A DNA stretch of 64,000 bases. Origin: Fistulifera solaris (taxonomy: Eukaryota; Bacillariophyta; Bacillariophyceae; Naviculales; Stauroneidaceae). The stretch covers positions 310,001 to 374,000 of the forward strand of contig AP026139.1 in the NCBI GenBank assembly GCA_030295235.1. Direction: 5' to 3'. Every line of letters begins with the position of its first letter. Position 1 is the stretch's first letter. Made by a program: the position numbers and the translations under genes. The notes beneath the pieces were generated by a model. It had not been told where the DNA came from and searched no databases. It saw only the letters and a list, made by a program, of their open reading frames with translations. Positions 53,401 to 64,000 of the stretch are shown here, piece after piece.

Positions 53401-54558
53401 TCCCGAATATCATGAAGCTGATTATTCAATGCTTCCACATGTTCCTTGTATTTCGCAATCAATTCTTCCTCACGGTCGAACGATTGTTTTTCGAGTTTCA
53501 TCATTTCATTGCGGTGGCGACCTTCAATTATCTCGAGTTTACCTTGAAGTTTCTGCTCTCGCTGCTTGTAAGTATCCATGTAGCTTTCGTATTTCACAAT
53601 TCTCGAGTGCAGCTCGCGGAAAACTATCTGCATTCTACCCGGAGACTCAAATGTTCCCGGACTTGGCATTGTAATTTCTGGGTGAGGGGACGCCATGCGA
53701 CGTGAAGCATCTGGAGTGTAGCCGGAACTACGAATTGAGTCAACTGTTTTCCGAGAATGACTTCGCTCTGGACTAAGGTTGCTTTGAATTGGTGTCGCCA
53801 TGGATGTGTTGGAGTCACTTTGTTCAATCGGATAAGAGCGCCCCGAGCTTGCAGATTGAGGTGGCTGTGGACTTCGTTCTGCTTCCGATATAGGTGTCTC
53901 CAACAAGGATCGTCGCTGACGCAACGCAGATTTTGGTGGGGTCATTGAGCTCGAGCCGACCCCACGTGACGGTGACCTCTTTTTCGGTGTGCTTTTCCCA
54001 CGACGCTCGATCAAAGACATCAACGTTTTCTGCACGGATTTATTCAGTCCCATAATTTTCTCAATGTATTGACGACGCCGTTGCATATTAGGGGATTGAA
54101 CTGCACAGTCAAGTAGATTGCTCAAAACGTAAAGTTTTAGACGCGCAGGGGTCATTCGAGAGTCTGAGTCCTCTCGGTTCACGTCCTTCGGAGAGTGGGC
54201 GTGCCTTTGTTGCAGTCAGCATCAAAAGCGAAGTCCAAATTCGGTCTGTACCCGGCGATTTCCTAGCCATGTCTTGAAAATCAACCTTTGAGTCACATAT
54301 TTCTTCTGCAATTCTCGAAATTGCGCTGAAGAACACAGGAAGGGAAGACTTTGAGAGAACACGAAATAAGTACATAAGGAAAAAACTAGTTGCTGAGCAA
54401 ATATCGTACCGTGTAACTTCAGGAGAGGCTAAGCGCTCAACAACCATGTCAGGATTCTTCAAAATTTCGGTTGAGTTGACATTCTCAAAGTTGAACAAAT
54501 TAAACGTATTCAGCCAATCAAGTAGAGAAGCAAGTTCTTTGACCTGCTCTGCGTTCAT
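50477..54558 (-). CDS. HOOK-type coiled-coil protein
   Basis: The start is the ATG at 54558. The N-terminus is HOOK/CH-like (LASLLDWLNTFNLF). The second half of the HOOK domain follows (LLDCAVQSPNMQRRRQYIEK), then some 900 residues of coiled coil. HOOK proteins link cargo to dynein or organise microtubules. An 84-nt intron (54326-54409) is likely; it is open in frame and so could be retained. Restoring the frame needs changes at 54197-54199 (one G fewer), 51718-51721 (one T more) and 51522-51525 (one C more). An in-frame TAA at 50936-50938 is removed by a possible 57-nt intron that keeps the frame, and the ORF then runs to 50477. If that intron is not used, the protein ends at 50936. Confidence 0.72.
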
Positions 54559-55127
54559 GATAGCGTATATTATTGTTGGTGGATCACGCCGCTCAAATTT
54601 TTAATATTTAGAGGAAAAGTAAGTAGTTGCTAAATGTCTTGCTTCAACCACAAGCCTTTTCTCTACACAAGGCTTGCTTTTGAAGAGCAACAAGCAGCAG
54701 CCAAGCAGTGGTCTTGATTGCACCTTGCAACAATGAAATTATTTGACAAAAATGGCTCGGCGCGCTTGTGTGACAAGTTCTAGATTATACGAAACTGTAT
54801 TTAAGTCAATTTGTTACTTAGATAGTTTGTCCTGCAACAATAATTTTTCACGGTTTTTTCTACACATTAGGAGTGGTCGGCGCACCACGGTTCGCCTATT
54901 TAGTACTATCTACCTTTTCATTCTGACCAGCATCGCACACTTGCTACCACAGTGCAAAACGAACTGGGAAAGGGCGCGAGCGCAAAAAAGGACAACGTCG
55001 GGGAGACAAAGAAATTGCCTCTCTCTGGTAGACTGCTGACCTCTCGTACGTCGTATTGATAGCCTCATTTCTGCGACGATCATTGCAATGCAATCATTGA
55101 AGCTCAGGTCACGAGACGGCTAAAGAC
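54559..55127. other. Divergent promoter of two coiled-coil genes
   Basis: The 569 bp between the HOOK-type gene and the plus-strand coiled-coil gene hold no gene I can support. A plus-strand frame near 54743-55039 has no motif. Confidence 0.45.
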
Positions 55128-57124
55128 ATGAAAGAACCAGGCGAAGACGAGCTTACTTTAGAGTCGAACCGCAACACAATGCCCCAATCATCGGCGGTGA
55201 CAGGAGAACCTGGTAACGGCGACGCGACTGGCCGTGACAGTTCCCGCTATTTCTCTTTGAAAACGCACGGATCATTCGACGAAGATCATTCTGTCGGTAA
55301 CAAAAGTCCAGATAGCTCTGACGAAGATATTAGTATCTTTCGAACTCGTTCTCTGCTCGACGACGATGATGGGGAAGAAGCGGAAGGAGAGACGGGACCG
55401 GATGCAACTTTGCAAGCAGCCACTAATCTAGCTGGCAACAAAGAGAGTTCAATCCGTGGTATCAGCAACAAACCGCAGCAACTTGTTCACGCGCCGCAGG
55501 GTTCCATGTCGGCGGAAAGTCGTCAACTTACTTGTCGACCTAGCGTCCTCTCGGTACATCTCGCAAATCAACACTCGTGGGACGGCTTCGTGCGTCGAGG
55601 AACGCGTCTAAAGACTTTTGTGGATGGCGCTATGCACAAACTTCGCGATTCATTTGGAGCCGAAAGTGGGGAGAAGCGTCAACAGCCGTCTGGGCAAGAA
55701 AATTCAGTCAGCGAGCCGCCACAGCAACGCCGTCGTCTTGACCAGACCGACTTTGCGTCGTCCTTAGCACAAGAAAGAACGGCCGAAGTCATTCATCTTC
55801 AACGAGTAAGTTTGAAGTGTGCGGCTTCATAACGTCGTTGTATTACTCATACCTTTCTTGTCCAGCAACTAAAGGATTACGAGGTCCAGGCTTCCGCTAT
55901 GAAGGCAGCGAATGATGCTTTGCGCGAAGAATCTGCTAGTATTCAGCAACGACTCGATCGTACCACTCAAGCTCTTCGAGCTGCAGGTTCCAATGCACAG
56001 AAAGCACGCGCTGATGCCGATGCAGCACAAGCTACAGCAGCTAGCTTGGCGCAGACGCTTGATTCCCTAGATACTGTTGTCACCGAGACGAAACGCGCAT
56101 CTCAGGTTCTGCATCAAGAACACCAGAAGATATCTTCCACAGTGTCTTTAATGGAAGGCAAGCTCATTCAAAAAGAAAGTGAGTTGATTCGAGTGAACAA
56201 AGAACTGAAGAGCCTGCGAGCTGAGAACACGGAGTTGGAGGAACTGAAAACAAAGTGGAGCGACGAACAGAAGCGTCTAAAGAAGTCGCTGGATCTGCAG
56301 GACGAGGAGCTACGAGATCTGAAGCAGCTACAAGGGGAGCGTGATGCACTCGAGAAAGCACGGAAGATTCGCGCCGAGCAGGTGGAGAAAGAACTTCGTG
56401 AGACTCAAGAAATGTTGATTTCAGCGACCTCGGGACAGGCACAAGCGGAGAAGATACAGAAAGAGCTCCAAGAGACGATTTTGGAGCTTCGAAAGTCTAA
56501 CGAAGATATTCATGCAAAGATGTCGCTCCAGCAATCTACGAACGCTGATGAAGTAAGCCGTCTTTCCGAGGCACTGACGAAGGCTGAGAAAGAAACACAG
56601 AAGCTGCGTATCGAAGCGGAGGCGGCAGCGGAGACAATTCAACGCTTGAAGATGGAAAGAGAGTCCGCGAAGAAGCAAATATCCGATCTAAAAAGTCGTG
56701 CTCTAGCGGCGGAACATCGAGTGAAAGATCTCTCTAGTATGAGTTCCTTGTTTACTACGCCGGAAGCCCACACGAATCAGAAAGATGCTCGGACCGTTTC
56801 AACGACGTCGACAACTCCAGCTGCAAGCAAGTCTTTCATTTTGCCGCCACTCAATGGGTCGGGACCACACCCGATTCCTACTTCTACGGACAAAGAGAAC
56901 ACTATTGGCCTTTCCAACGTTCCGCAGAGCAGCATCTGCTCTATTTGTTCTAAGGCTTCTTACGGACTTATGAAGCCATGTCAGTGTGGAAACAAAGCAT
57001 GCACGAAAAAGCTCACCTTTCCTGCGTCAACCGTATCCAACCCGGCCCCAGTGTATCACACCCTGGAACTCCAGCTCCTCAGCTTCCTGTTGTTCTGTGC
57101 TCGGTGATCAGCTCTGGCAATTGA
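55128..57124 (+). CDS. Coiled-coil protein with C-terminal Cys/His zinc finger, one intron
   Basis: Exon 1 (55128-55805) encodes an acidic, disordered region. The intron is 55806-55865 (60 nt, GTAAGT..TCCAG) and exon 2 encodes about 280 residues of coiled coil (QKARADADAAQATAASLAQT). Near the C-terminus is a Cys/His cluster (CSICSKASYGLMKPCQCGN, then C, H and C). The final H and C appear only if one A is added to the run 57006-57010; the frame then ends at 57124. The spacing resembles a RING-CH or PHD-like finger. The function is unknown. It is divergent from the HOOK-type gene. Confidence 0.68.
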
Positions 57125-57237
57125 GGAACCATTTTTATTGTGAATTCTGATAAGCGCTGTGCATAACAAAACTACTTTGCATTGTGGCCGGGTACCAGAA
57201 TTTCTGAGTATCAAAACGGATTGTTTCATAACGTAAT

Positions 57238-57783
57238 TTAGAATTTAGGAGGAAAAAATTTATCCATAACCGGTTTCACCGTCACGATGACAAGGGGCAA
57301 CCGAAGCGGTTCAGCTAATTCGTTCATCACCAGTGCCATTCCTATCTTTCCCATCTCTGGATCAACTTTAGAAGCCATATCCCATCCTAATCTTGTATCA
57401 ATTTGAGCGATAAGAGCCATAGTATCCAAGTTACCCACCTCAATGGATGCATAACACAAAGCGAATGTTGACGTCCACGCGGCCCAATACCAAACGAGCA
57501 AGGGCATTCCGTAGTCACGTGCTAGCGCTTTGTAGCGACCCCGCCACGAATAAAGTTCTCCCGTATTAATCCCTTTCAATGTTTCCAGCTTGGCAATTTC
57601 ACGATTCAATTTCCGAAGCTCTTGGTCTTTCTGAAAGTCACTCAGGCCGGCAACGCGATTCTTTTCGATTTCTTCCTCCACGGGTGTTAAGGGCGTGTAG
57701 AACCGGCGGACGATATCAATCGAGAGCGAGGGCCTTTGACAAACATAGCGCCGAAGACCGTGCATCTGGAGAGTTAATGCCAT
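57238..57783 (-). CDS. FAM210-like (DUF1279) mitochondrial membrane protein
   Basis: From the ATG at 57783 the first ~35 residues are basic and free of acids (MHGLRRYVCQRPSLSIDIVRR), typical of a mitochondrial presequence. A short coiled coil follows (DFQKDQELRKLNREIAKLE). The DUF1279 domain is clear from YKALARDYGMPLLVWYWAAW onward, with a Pro-rich end (LPLVIVTVKPVMDKFFPPKF). FAM210 proteins sit in the mitochondrial inner membrane; their molecular role is not settled. Intact frame, 181 residues. Confidence 0.82.
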   Translation of the reverse strand: MALTLQMHGLRRYVCQRPSLSIDIVRRFYTPLTPVEEEIEKNRVAGLSDFQKDQELRKLNREIAKLETLKGINTGELYSWRGRYKALARDYGMPLLVWYWAAWTSTFALCYASIEVGNLDTMALIAQIDTRLGWDMASKVDPEMGKIGMALVMNELAEPLRLPLVIVTVKPVMDKFFPPKF

Positions 57784-58038
57784 AGTCAACAACTCTTTAT
57801 TGCCTAATGAAATTGTAATGGAGAGAGAGTTACGTACAAAGTATGAATGCCTTCGTCTTCGAAAGCTGCAGTGAGGCGTGACTTACTGTAGGATCAGTTT
57901 GCACCGAATTATTTAGGTCGAGGCGGGCCGTAAGTCGAAGCGTATGTACGTCAACCGAATAGCCAGACATGCACCTAAAAAGCTAAGGTCCAAGTCTGCT
58001 CCGATAGAAGAGATCGGAGGTACCAAAGTAATACGTCT

Positions 58039-61000
58039 CTAGATTGTTAAATTACTCCGTCTTTCTTCGACTAGACTTCTGGCCCTTGTTATGCACTTCT
58101 TCGCAAAATAAACCACATCTTGATCACCGCCGCTCTCCATTTCCCTTTCGGACTCGAGCTGCTGGATTAATGCAGTTTCAATGAACCTTATTTCTTCTTC
58201 CTCAAAGTTATGCAGCACAGCTTCGAGACAGCGGCCGACATTCAGCCGTACATTGGCAATCCGATCCGTTGATAGAGACAAGGCTATCGCCGCTAACTCC
58301 TGCACAGGCGAATTCGTCATTCTTTCCTCGACTTGGCAGTTTCCTTGCCACTTCGAAGCACAGGCCCCATTAAGTAAAAGCGTTTCCATCATTTTCAGGC
58401 TAAGGAGACGTTGTTTGCAGTCAGAATGGATCGCAGCCTTCCTCACGTTTGGAATAACAATGGAGGATATCCATTCCGCGGCGGCATCCTCACCATGGCT
58501 TCCTAAACTGCTGCCACCCATGCAAAGACACTCTGCGGCAGTCTTTCGTACTGCATCAACTTTGTCCCCCATCAATTGGACACAAAGTTTAGCAATTTCT
58601 GATCGCGTTCCGTGTTGTTGAGTGCAGCCTAATAATGCTGGAACGATCTCTACGGCGCTTTGTCTCACTCGCCATTGCTTACTATTGCCAAGCTCCGCTA
58701 ATGTCGGAAGTAGCCTTAGTACCTGTTTCTCTGAAAGCACAGGTACAACTACAGGTTTTTCAGATGCATAGGAGGATATTGAAACAGAATCGTCATCTAA
58801 AGACGCGATGGAAGCATGGCGGGCACGAGCTTGATGAGATGACGTCCGAGTTGCGTTAGTAACAGCTCGTAGAGCAGCGCTAGTCACCTCGGGATCGCTA
58901 TCGTTCAACAAAGTTTGGACCGTGGGAATTAGACGATCATCAACGTGCTTCTTGTAGTGTACAACGGTATCAAAATCCGCGGACAAAGATTTCTCGAGCG
59001 AAGAAGGATCAACAGCCACGTCGAACCCGCGGTTCTGTAACGAAACCAGCAAAGCCAGGAGGTCACCAACAGCTGAAGCCAGAGAAACGCGCACGGATAC
59101 GCTCGCATCTTTCTGTAGCTTGATAGAAGCCGGAATCAGAGCCTCAAGGATGCTGACCTCGCTTGGAGCAGCTTCTCCAGGATTCGTTGACATCATTACT
59201 ATTTGCGAAAGACGAGGGACGCACGCAACAGCTTCACACCGTACGCGTTCATCGGAATCCGACAGCAGGGCGAGCAGGGTATCTATCACCACACTAGACC
59301 AATGTGCCCCCAAAGCATCGCATAAGCGGTCGCACTGAGCAGCTACAGAAAGTCTGACTGAAGGTGAACGGTCTTCTGCTAACCGAGTTGCAACTGGGAG
59401 CAACTTGCATTGAAGTAAATATACCTCAGCAAAGGTGGGGTCGTCACGACTAGGAAGACGGCGCAGGTATCGACTTCCTTGGCTGGCGTCTCCCAAAAAC
59501 GCATTAGGCAAGTGCTCAGCGAGATGCCAGGTCAATGTCATCGCTGCTGAGCGCAAATGAGGTTCCGGATCTGTCATGGACCGCTCGCACATGAGCACTA
59601 GCCATGGGACTGAACGAGGATCAAATACTAGCTCAGCGATTTCGTGTAATACTTTGGCCGTTGCTTTTCGAACCATCACATCGACGTCGTGCAGTGCTCG
59701 AGTAATCACCCCTCGGAGCTGGAGCTGATGCGGAAAGTCGAGGTGACCCCACAAGACAGGACCTAGTGAGCACGCTGTTATTCGAGCACTTGTACTTCGA
59801 CTCGCAGCCAGCCTGTGAACGACCGCAAGAAACCTGTTCCCCGCATGCAGTCTATGGATGTCCGACGATGACAATTCCCCCTTCGAACCGAATCGTCGCC
59901 TCAGTTCTGCTTCCAATTCGGGATCCAGGGGCCGTCCGCTTTCCGAGTCACATCCCGGGCTCTTCATGATTGGACAACTCATCACAATTAACTTTAAAAG
60001 ACTGCCTGCGGTTCCGAGGTCATTAATAGCACCCGCTTCCTGTGATGTACGTCCAGCCGTTGCCGACAAAGCCTCTTCTTCAGATAGTTCCATTTCTGTA
60101 TCTATGTCTAAGATATCACAAAGCAGCGAAATGAGTTCTCCACGTAGTAACGCTGCTGGCGGCGACGTTGTGTCGGCAAGGAAAGTGCGTGTGCGTTGTA
60201 ATACATCACCAATTTGCAACAAGGGCTTTTCGTGTGACAAGCTCGAATCCAAATCAGAGGAAATGGTTGGGCGAATCGCCCCTTTCCCGTCTCTTGTCGG
60301 GGTAAAGGGCGGCGGGAGACCCTTTCTTCGTTTAATAAGACCTGCATCTGGCAATCCACTTTTTACTTTCCCTGGTGGATTCGCTTTTGGGACAAGCTTC
60401 ATCCTAGTATAGTCAAGTACAACCTTTGCGACGCTCTTGGCGGCGTCGCCGTAGTCTCTTGAAGAGTGATGGTAAACACTATGAGGATTCCTTCTTGGAC
60501 TTGCGGCACTATCTGCGTTACTCGTATTTCCGGAAAGAGAAAGTAAATGTCTTTCTTCATCTTGCAATCCTATGACAAAGAGAAGAAGGACCCAAAGGAC
60601 CTTTTCTCCAACTTTGAATAACGCTTCTTCTTTCTTGTTCTTCACCGGATCACGAATTTCGGCGAAACGGCGGCGTACGAGATTAGTATAGGCGTCAATT
60701 CTGAGATCCGCACCAATGAGTGGCCGTGGTGTTTCACCGTGATCATCGCTCGGCTCAACTGAATCGCGGACTCTATTGCCATCCATCATATTTCCAAACC
60801 CAGAACCCTTAATTAACCTTCCCATCTCTTCTCTTGCTAACCGTAGCGCATCGTCAGCGACAGGCCGGAGAATAAGAGTCAGCGGTCGATTACTTTGTCT
60901 TAGTTCATCAATTGTCTCAAAATGGGTCAAATTTTTTGTGTCGACATTGCCTACTTTCACAATGAGGGAACCAACTTTGGCACCAGCTTTCTTTGCAGGT

Positions 61001-62414
61001 CCACCTGGGGCAACAGTTCGGACAACAGTTCTCTCCAAAACATTTTCAACAGTAAGACCGAGCATTTCGCGCTCAATTTTAACTTCATAGTAGTCTGAAT
61101 TAGAGTTGCGACTCTGTGCCTGAGGAAGGGCGCGCGTGTCTTCGTCATTAGGTTCGAGGCCCTCCTGAGTTGATTTCCCAAAAATGATTGTTTGGGACCC
61201 ACCCGCCGAAACATGGAAGCAAAAACAGAGTTTGTAGTTTTTGATATTGTTTCTGATTTCTCCTTGTGGTCTACTGGTTGTTCGAGGCCAGCATCTAAAG
61301 TAAAACTCTCGGTGCTTCCTGTCGCTTTTCGATCCTGGTTGGCAACTGATACATCTCCCATACACGCACGAAAAAAGGCAGCGGTCATATCACCTTGCGG
61401 AGGAGAACAAGAGGGGAGTAGATCCGACACTACCACTGGTCGATCAACTTCGTCAATCTCATTGATGTCATTAGAAAGGGTGGATTTCCCTTTCGGTAAA
61501 AGATCGACTAAACTTTGATACGCTCCATCTACTTTTTTCAACGTCATCTCCAAGCAATCGCAAGCGTCTCTAATATCTTGTTCTTGGTATTGTTTGATCG
61601 GTTCAGAGTCGATAGTTGTTTGTTTAGGATGCCGTGGTGATTTGTCCGCGTCAACTTTCATTGAGTCCTCAACACCACCGTCAACGGCGCTAAAGTACTC
61701 CAATAGAAGTAACACCTGCAGCAATGCATCGTTACCTCCCTCACTTAACTTTTTCAAAAGAGGAGATTGCGGGTTGCGACTCTGGAGCTCATTTCGAACA
61801 GCTGTCAACGATACACTTCGTAATTCAAATTTGTTGCTGCTTGCACCTTTTCTATCATGTCTATCATCTTTCTCATCTGCAGCCGATGAGATAAAAGAGT
61901 GTGCAACCGCACGCGCTTCTCGCGCTGCTTCAGCTGGAGATTTATTTTTCGCACTAGCTGCAGCAGCCACAGCCGCCAATGCCAAGGCAGCTTTTCGCTT
62001 TACATCGTCTGCTTCATTGTTGTCATCATGCGAAGACTCCTCAGCGATTGAAGTTCGTACTTTTGTAGATCCACCATCCTGTAGCTCTGGTAACTCTACA
62101 ATTGTAGGCTTCAGCTCGTACTCGCTCCCCGCATTCGTCGTCTCTTTGTTGGCATTGTCGACTTCCGACATATAATCAGATCTTTCCTCGGAGCCACTCT
62201 CGACGTCGGCCTCCTTCGGCTCATCCATGCTTTGAGCTTCAACAATGTCGCGAGAGAGTTCTTCAGTCATTTTCACATACTCTTTTTCCTCTCCGTTGGC
62301 TTTTTGCTCGAGCGATGTTTCGGTGGACGACAGCGGTGTAATTGTTGTCCCTGGTTTCGTCAAATTGTCTTTCGCATTCTCGCCAACCTTCTCGCCATGC
62401 TCTCCTTCCTGCAT
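58039..62414 (-). CDS. PDZ and HEAT-repeat scaffold protein
   Basis: From the ATG at 62414 the N-terminal ~430 residues are acidic and Ala-rich with helices. A PDZ domain follows near residue 430-520 (LGLTVENVLERTVVRTVAPG, AKKAGAKVGSLIVKVG). The remaining ~850 residues are HEAT repeats (VRLSVAAQCDRLCDALG, ASVSVRVSLASAVGDLLALL, QWRVRQSAVEIVPALLG) resembling the PP2A A-subunit/PPP4R1 or RELCH type. One more G in the run complementary to 61177-61179 joins the two frames. A scaffold for a phosphatase or membrane complex is inferred. The total of about 1457 residues makes it one of the largest proteins in the window. Confidence 0.75.
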
Positions 62415-63151
62415 TTTTAAATCAAAGGATCAGATCTGCCGAGAATTGTAGCTGCACTCTATACGTAATGAAATGAGTTTCTATTTCTCTATATCTTTTC
62501 CAGGAAGTGCATTTGCTTGTAAGTATAAGCGGAACAAGCAGTGTGAAGTGCACAAGTCACTAAATAATTTAGGCCGGCATCGTGGCGATACACACTGGTC
62601 AAATATATAGATTTCTGGGTACCAGTACGACTTTATCCTAAGGCACCACACACCACAATCTTCACTAAATTTACGCAACTGGTCTTGAGGGCCATTTCGT
62701 TCGAAATGTTCGCTCGTGAAGGGTTGCCAGTGATAATCATATACTCATTCAAAGAAGGAACCGAAAGGCAAAACACTCTAGCTACTCGATTTTGCATTCT
62801 TGTGCGAACGCGACTGTCAATTGTTTAGCCACTAAGTTGCTACTGTCGTGATGATTCGTGATTGACCTTGTTCGACCTCACGCATCGTGCGCCCGACAGA
62901 CGCTCCCATCAAGCGAAAAAATATACGGAGTACCTGGTACTGCCGGTACCTGGTTTTGGTACCGGTACGCTACCGGTATCGTACCTGGTAAGGCGAAACT
63001 GCGAAAACAACACGCTAAATCGCAAAATCGTCCGGCGTTCACAATTGGCTGTCAAACGTCAAACCACAGTGCTTCCATCGCTAAAGACGTTGTTTTCGCT
63101 CGTCAACCTTCTACAATTAAATTTATTTCTTGAAGTATTCTACAACATACA
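62415..63151. promoter_or_regulatory. Divergent promoter of the PDZ-HEAT gene and Ran, with GGTACC/TACCGGTA cluster
   Basis: The 737 bp have no gene. At 62928-62991 there is a dense cluster of GGTACC and TACCGGTA palindromes in varied spacing. A shorter cluster of the same kind occurs at 32260-32280. It may be a regulatory array or a small satellite-like expansion. Confidence 0.45.
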
Positions 63152-64000
63152 ATGGTGAGTAGAAAATATTTTACTGCGCCTTATCGTGTGGATGGGATGA
63201 GCTTATAATAAACAGTGCGTTTCTAATGGTTGGTGGACGGGTCGCAAGTCGGTTTTGTAACATTCTCTTTACTACTTGATATCTCATAGTAAAAGGGAAT
63301 TTTAGTGTCATTGTTGACTTGGTTTCTTGTCAATTCCCATGGATATTGGGGCGATTTCATTTTGAGTTTTCATTTCCTTTCAACTCACTTCATTCTAACG
63401 ATTATGTTTATCCAGGCAACTGAAATCCCAGAGTTCAAACTAATCCTAGTCGGCGATGGAGGCGTGGGAAAGACAACATTCGTCAAGCGCCATTTGACGG
63501 GTGAGTTCGAAAAGAAATACGTCGCTACTTTGGGAGTGGAGGTCCACCCATTGCTTTTTCACACGAATCGTGGGCCTATCAAATTCAACGTATGGGATAC
63601 CGCTGGTCAGGAAAAGTTTGGTGGTTTGCGTGATGGATATTACATTCAAGGGCAATGTGCCATTATCATGTTCGATGTGACCAGTCGCATCACTTACAAA
63701 AACGTTCCTAACTGGCACCGCGACTTGACGCGCGTCTGCGAAAACATTCCAATCGTTTTGACTGGAAACAAGGTTGAGATTAAAGACCGAAAGGTCAAGG
63801 CGAAGCAAATTACGTTTCACCGAAAGAAGAATCTTCAGTACTACGATATCTCCGCTAAATCGAACTACAATTTCGAGAAGCCGTTCTTGTGGCTAGCTCG
63901 AAAGCTTTCCGGAGACAATCAGCTTCACTTTGTTGAAGCTCCTGCCTTGCAGCCACCGGAAGCAACTATTGATGATGCTACTAAGATTCTTTACGAGCAG
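63152..64000 (+). CDS. RAN: Ran GTPase, partial (runs off the window)
   Basis: Ran drives nucleocytoplasmic transport and spindle assembly. Exon 1 is the ATG alone (63152-63154). The intron is 63155-63415 (GTGAGT..TCCAG) and exon 2 continues to the window end, giving 196 residues so far of the usual ~215. Motifs are G1 [10 protein letters not shown]3 [10 protein letters not shown] and the Ran-specific [21 protein letters not shown]4 reads NKVE instead of NKVD. G5 is ISAKS. The remaining C-terminal switch with its DEDDDL-like acidic end lies beyond 64000. It is divergent from the PDZ-HEAT gene. Confidence 0.93.

Noticed and set aside
51923-53705. Several plus-strand ORFs rich in Phe, Leu and Ser
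   Set aside because: They are antisense shadows of the HOOK-type coiled coil.
1-64000. CRISPR arrays, rRNA genes, bacterial operons
   Set aside because: No regularly spaced direct repeats and no rRNA-like sequence were seen, and the genes are eukaryotic with spliceosomal introns.

Overview
The window is nuclear DNA of a stramenopile alga, most likely a raphid pennate diatom close to Phaeodactylum (inference from gene content and protein style, not from a search). The signs are compact intron-poor genes on both strands, introns of about 57-140 nt with GT..AG ends, intergenic gaps of 0.2-1 kb, signal peptides ending in an ASAF-like plastid motif, a thylakoid-lumen PsbP protein, a 3-beta-HSD type sterol dehydrogenase, and PIF/Harbinger and MITE elements.

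Layout. 0.2-5.8 kb: PRP18 splicing factor, a DPH4-type J-protein divergent from prohibitin-2, and a SET-TPR-2OG oxygenase fusion. 6.3-6.6 kb: two tandem selenocysteine tRNA genes. 7.0-17.8 kb: a large imperfect inverted repeat. Each arm carries a copy of an acidic, possibly homeodomain-like gene. The left arm is split by a short element with 8-bp target duplications, which is itself split by a 3.9-kb Harbinger transposon. The right arm keeps the empty site. 17.9-25.8 kb: unknown acidic protein, two armadillo-like paralogues, an unknown ORF, a PsbP-domain lumen protein and DSS1/SEM1. 26.5-32 kb: a secreted Cys-rich repeat protein, an LPMO-like protein, a patatin lipase and a plastid-targeted unknown. 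32.6-39.8 kb: NF-YA, COQ8/ABC1 kinase, a membrane coiled-coil protein, a FIT-like membrane protein, Gemin2 and an OsmC-like protein. 40.3-43.6 kb: a 1103-residue fusion of ERO1, soluble fumarate reductase and cytochrome b5. 44.3-47 kb: a decayed WD40-like fragment and a third copy of the repeat-family gene. 47.6-64 kb: sterol 3-beta-dehydrogenase, a DUF2358/SOUL plastid protein, a HOOK-type coiled-coil protein, a coiled-coil zinc-finger protein, a FAM210-like protein, a PDZ-HEAT scaffold and the start of Ran GTPase.

The strongest candidate for something new is the ERO1-fumarate reductase-cytochrome b5 fusion. It would put disulfide formation and a fumarate electron sink in one ER polypeptide, a physical version of a link known functionally in yeast.

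Caution: many otherwise clear genes are broken by single-base length changes, mostly one base too short and mostly in homopolymers. This looks like residual assembly error, so gene spans are given across those shifts and isolated frameshifts should not be read as pseudogenes.
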